Shown here one piece after another: positions 1 to 12,300 of a stretch of 64,000 nt of DNA. A program made the position numbers and the translations under genes. The stretch's first letter is position 1. Every line of letters begins with the position of its first letter. The stretch is from Podarcis raffonei (taxonomy: Eukaryota; Chordata; Lepidosauria; Squamata; Lacertidae): the NCBI RefSeq assembly GCF_027172205.1, contig NC_070604.1, positions 76,173,023 through 76,237,022 of the forward strand, read 5' to 3'. A model generated the notes under the pieces. The model ran no database searches. It saw only the letters and a list, made by a program, of their open reading frames with translations, and was not told the DNA's origin.

Positions 1-273
1 CTGGTGTAGTTCTGTGTCAGTGGAATAAAAATAGTGCTGTTTGGATGGCAGCCTTCAGTGAGTACTTCTATAAAACACTCCTTGAGGAAGCAAGGTTTGT
101 ATAGCTTCATTACTGAAGCAATATAGTCCATTCTGTAAAATAGCTTATTCAAAGTATTGATGTATGGAGGTGCTTCACAATGTTTCTGGGTTGTTTTTTA
201 GTAGGCCTTTAAGCTGTTGGTTTCTGGATGAAACAATCATTTCCTGGGATGTTGACAAATGATGCTACTAGAC

Positions 274-601
274 CAGGGGTTTCCAGATTGCGGTCAGTGG
301 ACCACCAGTGGTCTACGACATGTCTGCATTAATTACTCATACTGATTTTTATTTTTATTTTGCTGCCTTTATTTCTTATATTATATTAGATTGTATTACA
401 ACTTGAATTCTGTGGAGTTCAAATTGCAATAAAATACAAGCAAGGGGGAATAAATTAAAACACACACACACAAAATGCATAGTACCACACATTCCAGTTG
501 CTACAGCAAGCAAAAAAATCATTAAGTGATCTGCAAAGGCCATAAATAATTTTCAAGTAGCCCATTGGCTGGGGTGGGGAAGCACGGAATGGAAACCACT
601 A
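274..601. mobile_element. Non-autonomous hAT-like DNA element with 8-bp duplication
   Basis: The ends are inverted (caggggtttcca on the left, tggaaaccacta on the right). The flanks are tactagac (266-273) and tactagat (602-609), an 8-bp duplication with one mismatch, as made by hAT transposases. No transposase frame is present in the 328 bp, so it would have moved in trans. The single mismatch and AT-rich decay suggest moderate age. Confidence 0.65.
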
Positions 602-1250
602 TACTAGATAGTGATGTTCTCGTGGTGTTCATAATCTAAGAGCAGCCATGCTGGAATCAAAGATCTGTGTACAGCAGCTTATTTTATCCAGTCACCAGCC
701 AGATGCTTTTGGGAAGGCTGATGGAGGGCATGTAGGCATGTTGTCTCTTCTTCCAGGCCACTGTTATTGGGAGGCAGGCTGCCTCTCAGCCTGTATGATC
801 CACATAGAAATGATTGGCTGATAGCCATTGATAGACTTGTCCCTCATAAACTACTGGTAGTTGAATCCTTCTTTAAAGCAAGCTGAGTTAATGCTGAGTT
901 GTAGCAGTGAATTTCATTGAAGTACAGTACTAGTTTCTCATTTCACTGAATCTTCTTCCAATCAGTTTTTTTAAGGGTGTCCCAAACCCAAGTGTTAGGT
1001 GAACGAAATGAAATACTCTTTCATTTTGTCCACACTATGCATACCTTTATAAACGTGTATTGTGCTGTACCTTTTACAGTTATACAATTTCTTCCCAAGA
1101 TGGGACAATCAGAAACCTACACAGTAGTTCAAGTGAATATATGCAGCCATATACTTGTACCCATAAATTATAATATTGACAGTTTTTTAACTCACATTTA
1201 ATATGCATACACGGAACATACGTTATTTCTTAATTCAATTTAAAGTACAT

Positions 1251-2415
1251 TTGTTGTATAGTCGTTTAGTCGTGTCTGACTCTTCGTGACCCCATGGACC
1301 AGAGCACGCCAGACACTTCTGTCTTCCACTGCCTCCCGCAGTTTGGCCAAACTCATGCTGGTAGCTTCGCGAACACTATCCAACCATCTCATCCTCTGTC
1401 ATCCCCTTCTCCTTGTGCCCTCCATCTTTCCCAACATCAGGGTCTTTTCCAGGGTGTCTTCTCTTCTCATGAGGTGGCCAAAGTATTGGAGCCTCAGCTT
1501 CACGATCTGTCCTTCTAGTGAGCACTCAGGGCTGATTTCCTTAAAAATAGATAGGTCTGATCTTCTTGCAGTCCATGGGACTCTCAAGAGTTTCCTCCAG
1601 CACCATAATTCAAAAGCATCAATTCTTTGGCGACCAGCCTTCTTTATGGTCCAGCTCTCACTTCCATACACCACTACTGGGAAAACCATAGCTTTAACTA
1701 TACAAACCTTTGTTGGCAAGGTGATGTCTCTGCTTTTTAAGATGCTGTCTAGGTTTGCCATCGCTTTTCTCCCAAGAAGCAGGCATCTTTAAATTTCTTG
1801 GCTGCTGTTACCATCTGCAGTGATCATGGAGCCCAAGAAAGTAAAATCTCTCACTGTCTCCATTTCTTCCCCTTCTATTTGCCATGAGGTGATGGGCCCA
1901 GTGGCCATGATCTTCGTTTTTTTGATGTTGAGCTTCAAACCATATTTTGCGCTCTCCTCTTTCACCTTCATTAAAAGGTTCTTTAATTCCTCCTCACTTT
2001 CTGCCATCAAAGTTGTGTTATCTGCATATCTGAGGTTGTAGATATTTCTTCCAGCAATCTTAATTCCAGCTAGGGATTCATCCAGTCCAGCCTTTCGCAT
2101 GATGAATTCTGCATATAAGTTAAATAAGCAGGGAGACAATATATAGCCTTGTCGTACTCCTTTCCCAATTTTGAACCAATCAGTTGTTCCATATCCAGTT
2201 CTAACTGTAGCTTCTTGTCCCACATAGAGATTTCTCAGGAGACAGATGAGGTGATCAGGCACTCCCATTTCTTTAAGAACTTGCCATAGTTTGCTGTGGT
2301 CAACACAGTCAAAGGCTTTTGCATAGTCAATGAAGCAGAAGTAGATGTCTTTCTGGAACTCTCTAGCTTTCTCCATAATCCAGGGCATGTTTGCAATTAA
2401 TGTTAAAGCCAACAT
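1251..2415 (-). mobile_element. BovB (RTE-clade) LINE, 5'-truncated, 3' part of reverse transcriptase
   Basis: Read on the minus strand, 2415-1789 encodes a reverse-transcriptase segment (FCFIDYAKAFDCVDH, GVRQGYILSPCLFNLY, LRYADNTTLM), continuing in another frame at 1761-1399 ([19 protein letters not shown]). The 3' end, at the left, has the BovB signature around 1264-1300 (tcgtgtctgactcttcgtga, accccatgga). The catalytic YADD is YADN here and the frame is broken between 1789 and 1761, so the copy is dead. BovB is a well-known horizontally transferred LINE of squamates and ruminants. A second, shorter copy lies at 56042-56604. Confidence 0.9.
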
Positions 2416-3427
2416 ATTTCTACTTTCCTTTAGTAGGGAGTAGGTTTTATTGAAATCATTGGACTTATTTCATAGTAAACAACCTTAGAATTGCATTTTT
2501 GCTCTCTTAAACTCACTCAGTTTTATTGTGCAGTTTTGATCTATTCTTTCCATGTAGGCGTTTTTGGAGTTTGCCAGCCTTTGGCCATAAGCAGTCATCA
2601 ATAAACAATTATTAAGGGATAATGTTCTCTCAATACAGGTGCATGCACGTGACTTCTCAAAATAGTTTCACACTCAGTGATACAGCTAGACATTTTATTA
2701 TTATGTTTCCTCACAATTCTTGATGTCTTATTTTATGTTCATTTCCAAATAACCCATAGCATGGATTTTTGCCTTTTTCTTTCCTGACATGCCCTGAGTT
2801 GGTTTCATTGAGCTGTGCAACACAACCCCAATATTTTTTCTGGTTAGACAACCAGCATTAGAAATGACACCTTAAACCTATGTTGTGGTTGCCACCACGG
2901 AATATCTAGGCACCATAGTTTTTTTAGAATGAGACTTATTATTAATAATAATAATTCCATTTCTATGCCACTTTATATTTTAAAGAAAAAATCTCAAACA
3001 GGTTGATAACACATTAAAGCATCAACTAAAGCAATCCAGTATAAAGCAAATTCAAGTTTCAAGGAAAACATTTCAGATCCTTTTCTAACTGCTGCCTACT
3101 ATTCAGCCAAGGGATATAATAATCAGTTTCAAGCTTTATTCCAAAAAGGATCTCTTGATGTAAAAGGTCACTGTCATGCTCCTTTTAGAGGAATGCTCTT
3201 TGAAGGATGACCTTGAGCTCTCCAAGGCAAACATTCAGGAGAAGCATCCTGTATCAAGGGACTGCAAGGCAGAGCAGGGGGATGCAGGCACTTCAGGGGT
3301 CACATCAACCCACCCTCCTCTCAAGTTAGCTATTTATTTCTATTTTCAGTGTGAAAAATGTTTATGTAATCTGATACTTATTATTTACTTGTTGCACTCC
3401 TGATTTTGGCTTTTTGCTTGTCCTGGC

Positions 3428-3560
3428 CAGGCTGGTGCAGTGGCTAGTATGTTGAGTTTGGACCTCCAAATCTTTTCTCAGATAATGAATGTCATCGAAA
3501 GACCTTGGGAATAACACTCTGTCTCAGCTGAAGCTCACCGTCTATGGGGTATACAAAGTA
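3428..3560 (+). repeat. Degraded tRNA-derived SINE-like sequence
   Basis: A stretch resembling an A-box region (gtgcagtggctagtatgttg), followed at a distance by gaccttgggaataacactctg, resembles the head and body of a common squamate tRNA-derived SINE. It is strongly diverged, so the identification rests on partial similarity only. Confidence 0.35.
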
Positions 3561-4076
3561 ATAAAATAATAACCTCAGTTTGCTTATTACTTAACATTCT
3601 TTAAAAGTTCAGGTATGAACAGAATAGAAATTTTAAGTTGCAGTATTACTGGGTCAAAGAAGAAACCAAGTTGTAAGTACTTGATTTCTTTTTAGGTATC
3701 GTTACTTTTCTTCCAAACTGAGCTATTTGGGTTGGGTAGCTAAACTGATCGTGTATTCTCCTTTGTCCTGCTTCAAAGGTAATTGTCATCACAGATCTCA
3801 TCTGTCTGGTTGGCTTATGCTTTTTGCTTACTTCAAAAACCAATTTATTCAGTATGTGGGAGATCTGAAAGGGATTTGTCATTGCAGATTCTTAGAACTG
3901 GCACCCAAAAGCTATTCTGCAAGCAGGCCCATGCATATAATACTGGAAGAAGCACACTTGACAGCATTGTTTGGACAACAGAAATACATTTTGTGACTAT
4001 AAAATACAGCAGTGTTGTGTGTTTCTTAATTTTACTGCAAGGCATGCATTTCATTAAACTTGTTTCTCTCTTTCAG

Positions 4077-4255
4077 ACTTATGATCCTCCTCTTAGACAC
4101 TTGGAAGCTGAAGTCCTTTCAAATATGTCAAGACAGGCTGCATACCTTGTTGGGATGCTTTAGGAAGTGACTCTCAAGGCAGATGGTGTGAAACTGCTTT
4201 TCTGGACGGGGTTTCTGTAAATACTTGTCACTTGACTGGACACCGGACTGCTGCC
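4077..4255 (+). promoter_or_regulatory. TBP: TBP 5' UTR part of exon 2, with a 29-codon upstream ORF
   Basis: A pyrimidine-rich acceptor (tttctctctttcag) ends at 4076, so the exon starts at 4077 and runs without interruption into the TBP start at 4256. This is the usual layout, with a non-coding first exon elsewhere and the start in exon 2. An upstream ATG at 4081 opens a 29-aa frame that stops with TGA at 4168-4170, before the TBP start, so translation of TBP would need leaky scanning or reinitiation. No function is claimed for the peptide. Confidence 0.75.
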
Positions 4256-4476
4256 ATGGATCAAAACAACAGTTTACCACCCTACGCCCAGGGTTTAGCA
4301 TCCCCTCAGGTAAAGATGTGCGAATTTTGCAGCTTATTAGGAAACACAGATTTCAAAATTATTTACCCAGTGAAAAGTGATGCAATGTTGTAGGCACTAG
4401 ATCTTCCTCCTCTCATTATCTTTTTTCTCAGTGGGCTTGCTTCAAACTCTTTTGAATCACATCCTATCTATCTATC

Positions 4477-4516
<40 letters not shown>

Positions 4517-7500
4517 GCCTGCCTGCCTGCCTGCCAAGATTACAGGGTGGTTTTACCTCTCCCTTCTCACCAAAGGCCAGAACATGCTCTGGCCCTACCT
4601 TTTGCTCTGCCTCTTCAGTGGCCTCAGTGAAAGGGTAGTTGGCAAAGGAGGCAAGAAATACCACTGGCCCTTATTACAGCCATTGCCCTAAGTGGCGGCA
4701 TGCTTGCTGATGGAGCAGTCCCTGCCACAAACTTACTACAGCCTCCTCCAATGGTAGCCAAGAATGCTTTTCTTGGACCCTCTCTGTTTTTTTGACTCTC
4801 TGGAAGCCAGTTCCTTGGCAAGAGCTGAAAATATTGGAGGCACTTCCCTTCTTGCTTCATTCTTGTTTACTTTCAAGTGGGTGAAGCATTACAGACACAG
4901 ACTCCTCCATACTGACTTCCTAACTACTCAAACTCAATGTCCAGCATTTTGTGTCTTTGATGTACCCTTGGCCTGAAAGGTGTGTGTGTGAGAGAGAGAG
5001 GGGGGGGGGAGGAGACTCTTATTTCATTTAATTTCAAAATATAGTCTCAATTTATAATTATGGTTTAGACTTGAATCCTTTTTCAAAATATCTCAGTTAA
5101 AGTGAACAATGAGTGTCTAGATGGTTATTTGTATTCTGGAAATTCCGAACTCTGCCCCCCTTCTGTTGTTTTGTAATTTTGTCATAATGCAATTTGATTG
5201 AAGGGAACAATAAGCAAACAATAGTTTGTTTATTTATTTAGAGTATTTATATACCGTTTTTCAGGTGGACTTCACATAAGATTATTACAACAATAAGCAT
5301 CCCCTTCTTAAAAAAGAAGCTGCAATAGAATGGATGGGACAACTTGTTTAGAAAAAACTGTTACCGCTTCTTCTCCCCTCAGGGCAAGATGGTCCTTCAG
5401 ACATCCCTGTGGTGAAAGTTGAGAGAAGGGAAAGTTGCAAAACACTGCAGGATTGCTTAAAAAGAACTGTTCTGCATACTTGGAATTTGCTGATCTTTTT
5501 AAAAAGAGTATGACATGTACAACTGAATTTATTTTAATTAGCTTCAACTAGTAATTCCCAAACTGTGTCCCAGGCATGGGGTATACTAGTGTGCCTTGAG
5601 GGATACATTTTGAAATAATAGGTGCAATTCAGCATTGCACTCTTCCAGTTGTTCCACCTGCAAAAGTATTTCAGCTTGCTAGACAGAATGATCCCACCTC
5701 TCTCTCTCTCAACCTCCCCAGAGCCAATGTTGGGGCACAAGGGGAGGTGGCGGGGGAGTGCCATGATGCAAGCAGAAGTTCTTGTGCAGGGCTTCTGCTG
5801 ATGGCACTGAGTAGGTGACTCCTGCCCAACTGCATGTTCTGAACCCAAAGCAGCTGTCCAGCAGGGGCTTCATTGCTTCATGTTTTTACTGCTCTGTTCT
5901 TCCCTTGATTTTATTTTGCTTTCTGGTTGGCATTCTCTAGTGGTGGGCAACTCAGACACCTCTCTACATTGTATTTGGATAATTCGGGCAGAAATATTTG
6001 GGACACTTACTTAGGAGCAAGCCTCACTGAACACAATTGGGCTTTCTTCTGGGTAAACATGCATAGGAATGTAGTGTCCGTCATCCCTGATGCAAAGACA
6101 CAGAACTACCAGCCTCAGGGAAGGAATGCTGAAATGAAAGGGAAGCGCTCCTTTGAGTAGGTAGTTATTACTTTTACAGGTTCTGAAAATCAACCATTAA
6201 GGATATAAGAGCACTGCATGCCTTTAATTTTAAGGGAAAGTTCCTCAGCCAAAGAGAAGCACTGATTTAAAAGTATCCTAGTGCTAATGAAAGCATATTT
6301 GTTTTTTTATATGATTTTTATTAATTTTCCAATAAAAACAAATTTATAACATTATTAAACATCAAAAACTCATCACACATCTTTTTTTCTTTTAGACTTC
6401 CATCAACATGTCTGATAATTTTCCGTAATTATCACAAATCTTCACATTTCTTAATTTATATTGCACTATATATATCTTATCTTACCATGTTGTTTAAACA
6501 ATATTTCTACCAAATCTTACAGAGCTTCTTGAAAACTTACAAACGTTATATCATTATCACAAATATTTTTAATATATTCTGTAAATTTACTCCAGTCCTC
6601 AGTGAATCTTTGGTCTCCTTGGTTGCAAATCCTCTCTGTCAATTTGTCCAGTTCCGCACAATCCATTAATTTCGATCTCCATTCTTCAATCGTAGGCATT
6701 TCTTCTTGTTTCCATTTCTGGGCCAAAAGAGTTCTGGCTGCTGTTACTGCATACAGAAATACTTTCTGATCGTTTCTTTTTATTTCACCACCTAATATTC
6801 CCAATAGAAATGCTTCTGGTTTTTTAATAAATGTATATTTCAGTATTTTCTTTATCTCATTATATATCATTTCCCAGAAGCACTTCATTTTTTTACATTC
6901 CCACCACATATGATAAAATGTCCCTTCTTTCTCCTTACATTTCCAACATTTATTACTCACCTTATACATCTTACTTAATTTAACTGGTGTTATATACCAT
7001 CGATATATCATTTTCATAACATTGTCTTTAATTGTGATACATGCCGTAAATCTCATCCCTTCCTTCCACAATTTTATCCAATCATCAAATTGAATGTTAT
7101 ATCCAAAGTCTTTGGCCCATTGAATCATAACTGATTTAACCTCTTCATCCTTCAAATGCCATTCTAATAATAATTTATACATCATAGATAAATGTTTAAC
7201 TTCATTATTCAATACTTCACAGGCTAGAATTAAAAAGTCAGTAGGTTTAAAGTCCGTCGCTGCTAATTGCACAGATCTTTTTAAAAACGAAAGTAGAAAG
7301 CTCTCGGAGTCTTCTCCCCCGACGTTTCCCACCGACTCAGTGATAAGACTATTAATTTTGCTTTCCAAACGACTCTCCCCCTTTTCTCTATCTTTATAGT
7401 CCTTATACTCCTTATAGTCCTTTAGAAGGCAGTCAAATAAATTATCAGTTTAATCCGTTTGCATTGACTTACGTTTTTGTTCCGCTCTGAAGATGGTTCT

Positions 7501-9363
7501 TGTGTGTAGTTTAAATTCCAGACAAGGCTGACCTCCTTTTTTCCACCTTACCCACTTCGAGTTGGCTCTAATCCATAAATTTGTATTTTAAAAAGTCCCA
7601 ATTCGGTTTCTTAATGTTTGAGAGCTGATCGCTTCTGTGTGCAAGCTCGGAGTTTCGCTCTTGAGGGATAGAAATGGCTTCCCGCTGTCCGCTTCTCTAC
7701 CCTGCCGCTCTCGTCGCCTCCAAAAAAGAGGTTACTTGGCAGCCGGAGGATAAGCTCATGGACCGTGCCAGGACCCTGCCCCTTGAATATCCTTTCAAGG
7801 GTGTTTGGGGGGCAGCGGTGCTCTTGCAGCACTCCCTTTCCCCCTCAAAAGCTGGATTCTCTCAGCACTGAGGAATCCCGCTTGCTTTCACTCCCACGAT
7901 CGCCGGAAGCCTTCTAATGAAAGCATATTTGAGAGAAATCCAGTTTTGATCTACCCCCCCCTTTCCTTTATTATAGTAACTGAATGTCAATTTCAGCCCT
8001 ATTATAAGAGTCCAAGTAAAATAAGGTGATAACAATGCCTTGGAGAATACACATGGTAATATACTCATTCTGGAGGATCCTAGCTACTGTTTCAGTGCAA
8101 TCCTGTGCATGTTTATTCAAAGGTAAAGCACATTGTGTCCAGTGGGTCTTACTCCCAGGTTAGTATGCATTGGATTGCACCATTGGTATGAAAATAGAAT
8201 TGGCTGTTTTTAAAGCAACTTCACTAATACTTAATCCTCTTCTTGATGGTTCAAAAACATCTGTGGTCAGTAGCATTCTCTAATTCTCTTCTCTTTTTTT
8301 AGGGTGCGATGACTCCCGGCATCCCTATATTTAGTCCCATGATGCCCTATGGCACGGGGCTCACACCCCAACCTGTTCAAAGCACCAACAGCTTATCTAT
8401 TCTGGAAGAGCAACAGAGGCAGCAGCAGCAAGCAGCAGCACAGCAGTCCACATCACAATCCACACAGGGTGCATCTGGTCAAACACCTCAGCTCTTCCAC
8501 TCACAGACACTTACTACAGCCCCTTTACCTGGAACCACACCTCTCTACCCCTCTCCGATGACCCCCATGACCCCAATAACTCCTGCAACACCTGCCTCTG
8601 AAAGCTCTGGAATTGTACCACAGCTACAGTGAGTGTGTAGTCTTCTCTTCTACCTCCCGTGACCCTGCAATATTTTTAAATAGTGACTGTAAGCTCCTGT
8701 AACCTTCTGATCTTGGCTAGCAAATCTATCTTTTTTGATTGACTAGGGCCAAGCAACTAGTGTTAAGCAGCAATAATAAAGTACCTTTTAATGGCAGCGA
8801 CTTAACTAAAAACCTCTGAATAGTTGACATATCCCTTATTTGGACATCTCAGATAAGCCTCACAACATTTGCAAAAGATGCTCAGGCTTTAGCTCATGTT
8901 TTGGAATGTGGAACTTCTTAGGAATGTGACAGCTATAGAGTTCCTCTGCATGCCTGTGCTCTGAACTGGTTCACAGATGGGGAGTTCATGAGCGCTCTCA
9001 ATTGTTTGATTGTTCTTAGACAACAGGATAGGCTATAAGGCAGGAGGTGCCCCTAATATGTTGACCATAAACTGTTAATGCACATCAATGTGGGACTGAG
9101 TGGGCTCCTGTAGTTTTATGATAGTTTAATTCTTTGTTGTGTTCAGGGACAATACGATAGCACCCTTCAAATATTTGTCACAGCTCTGATGGACCAAATG
9201 TATTTTCTGTTGTTCCAGAGGGTAGGACCCAAATCAATGGGTTCACCTATGAAAAAAGGAAAAGGAATGTTGTTTAAACATTAAGAAAAACTTCCTGGTA
9301 GCTGTGGGAAAATGGAATAGTGCATTGGGGTGTTGTAGACTTTCCTTTGTTGGAGATTGAGTT

Positions 9364-9394
<31 letters not shown>

Positions 9395-12300
9395 CAGACA
9401 GACAGACAAATCTTGAAAATATATATTCATAATAACTGTAACCATATAAATCAGTAGGGTGTGTTTACATGAAAACTGGCATGAGACAGTAGCTCACGAG
9501 TCAAAGTTGTAAATCTTATAAGGCTGAGTTGTGTCCTGGTATTCTAGTTACTACTTGCTTAAATGCAATTGCATGGTAGGGGATACATTCAAAATTTTGA
9601 AAAAAATCTAGCTTGCCTGACGTGTCTTTGAATTGTATTTAGGAATATTGTGTCTACAGTGAATCTTGGTTGCAAACTGGACCTCAAAACCATTGCCCTT
9701 CGTGCTCGAAATGCTGAATACAACCCCAAGGTAAGATATAATGGAGAGTCCATAGCCATTACCTGATGCTTTTGTTGCTGATTGTCCATGGGTCCAGCAT
9801 GAATCCCCTTTAGCTTTCTCATGGCTGGGGAGCCCCCAGTCTACAGGTCCCAAATTGGTCTGTGGGGCTGTTTCCCCAAACTAAGTCCACCTGCCCCACA
9901 CCTGACATCATATGTCAGTAGTTGGACATAGGTAGTTCCACTAGAACAAATAATTCACCTGTTGGATCGAGTTTGGCAATTTCCTATCTTTACTCTTTAA
10001 AAAATCTAGCAGAATTGGTAGAAAGGATGCAAAAATCACTTGCAAGGGTATTTCTAAAAGGGGAGTGACAGTTTTCACCTCTCCAAAAGCTCCTTGGCAA
10101 AAGTAATATTTTGAGTTGTCCATATTCAGATGGTATGTGAAATCAGTTTAGTGTGTGAGAAGTGAGGCTTGAGCTCACATAATTCTCTTCCGTTTCTTTC
10201 TCCTGGGATGACTGCAAGGAGTGGAGAATCTTTCCTTCCCATTTTTGCTTATTCAGTTTGTGCTTTCTGAACTGACAAGCTGTCATTAATATTGACTATG
10301 GTTAGTTTGAAACAAGTCAACAGAGCCTGGGGTTAAATAAAAAAGGAAAAGGTCCATGAAGTTGTGAGGTATTGTATGGTGATGGGGAGTATTTTTCCTA
10401 GTGTTTACCAGTTCATTTTAAAGGATTAGTAGTGGAGAATGCAGTCTTTCAACTGTCCAGGGGAGTTCTGCACCTCTAAAGAATTGTTGGGGAAACCCAA
10501 CTTCCTCTGCATCCTATTTACTGGAGGGAGAGGCACAAATGGATGAGACTGGCACTTCTGTTCTGCTAGATAACTGTTCCTCACATTTGGAGATTAGAGT
10601 CTCTATATAGTAAAAAATGATACTTTGTTGAAGAAAACTTTTTTTTAGTGTTGAATCTAAGGACAAAGAACCTGCTACAATAAAAATGTTATATAATGAA
10701 ACACTTAAAACAATTTGTAGCAGAGTGAGCTTGAAATACTCCTTGCAATATTTTTAACAAGCCTCCTGAATTTGGGCTGCAAAATGTGGCTTATATATCT
10801 TAAAGTAGAAATGAGGGCTGTTTCTACAGCAAGATAAATAATCCCTTTTGGAATGTGAGGTCCACACTCTTATTCCTGAAGTAGATGATTAAAAATGCTT
10901 GCAAAATTATAAAGATGAGTAGTATAGAGGTTGTTGCAGCTTCAAAAATTACTTACTAATGTTTCTTGGGATTCTTGTAGTAACCACCTTTTTTTTGTAT
11001 TTCAGCGTTTTGCTGCTGTAATCATGAGAATAAGAGAGCCACGTACCACTGCCCTCATATTCAGTTCTGGGAAAATGGTGTGTACAGGGGCGAAGAGGTA
11101 TGTGAGTCCATGGAGTATCTGCCCATTAATCTCAATGCCCAGTATAGTTTTATTCTCATTTCACTTGGGGGTTGACAGTCCAGCTCCCCAAGCACATTTA
11201 CTGCACACACATGCACCATATACAACATTTTGTTCTTATTTACTTGGTAAATAATACTTGGTAAAATTACAGTGACTTCTTTTTCCCCAGTGAGGAGCAG
11301 TCCAGGTTAGCTGCCAGGAAGTATGCCAGAGTTGTGCAGAAATTAGGCTTTCCAGCCAAATTCTTGGATTTTAAGATTCAGAATATGGTGGGCAGCTGTG
11401 ATGTGAAATTCCCCATCAGGCTCGAAGGATTGGTACTTACGCATCAACAGTTTAGCAGGTAGGTAAAAGGTTATTGTACCCAAGTGGTGAATAAAACCTG
11501 TCACAAAATACAAGTGGATACGGCAACATATTCTCTTGTTATTATCTCCGCCATTTTAATTTTTTTTGTTAGTATGTTTAATCATTGCTTTGGATCTTCC
11601 ATAGTATCCTGAATTAGGTGTATGCAAATGAGAAGGATTGCTTGTCAAGCTGTAGCCAATTTAGGACATTCTGTGGGTTGGATCCAGGTAAAAGTGCATA
11701 GCAGAAGGCTGGTTAATTTCCCCACACCTCTCACCAAAAACCTTCTCCATGAAGGACAGGCATCCACAGATATCGAGCAGAGGCACTTTCAGTGAGCACT
11801 GCTCACATTTGCAAAAGGTGCATGTATCCAGTTTTTGGAGATTTCCTATTCAGCAGAGTCCCCTGACCCCTGGGAGAAGCACTGAGTCAACTTCTGTCAG
11901 TGTCCTACCGCACACTTTTCTCAGATCCAACCCTGTATCTATAAAGTTTTGTAGACAAGAATTACAACACTTGAGACTTCTTCCATTTGCTAATATTTTA
12001 TGATGTAATGATTTTATTATATATAGCCGTATTTTAAATAAGCTGGTCGTTTACAGACAAGTGTCTCTCAAAAAGGGGGGGGGAATAGACTGGTCTCATG
12101 AAGTCTTGGGGACTAATGGTGTACATTGCTAGCTGAGTAGCCAAAGAAATCTGTATGAAAACCTTTTTAAATGTCAGCTCCCCATAAAGAGCTTGAAACA
12201 GGAGATGGTTCAACAGTTAGCTTAAGCCATATTTTGTCATTCTTATACAAAATATGTCATATATTTTGCTGGAAATGTCTGCTTTGGTATATCAGCCACA

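Larger units (their letters stand above)
1..4076 (+). other. Presumed TBP intron 1 (non-coding, repeat-bearing)
   Basis: The stretch before the TBP exon-2 acceptor contains no conserved exon that I can recognise. Its contents are a hAT-like short element (274-601), a BovB fragment (about 1251-2415), an AT-rich stretch, a piece resembling the 49.2 kb hAT-like element (about 2835-2930) and a degraded tRNA-SINE-like stretch (about 3428-3560). Calling it intron 1 is an inference. The first TBP exon and its promoter could lie inside it unrecognised or left of the window. Confidence 0.55.

Noticed and set aside
3176-4163. Frames of 75-126 codons before TBP exon 2
   Set aside because: No family resemblance and no splice logic. 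The region is likely intron.
4431-4691. 86-codon frame over the ATCT/GCCT repeat
   Set aside because: It is made of repeat-encoded residues (YLSIYLSI), with no conservation.
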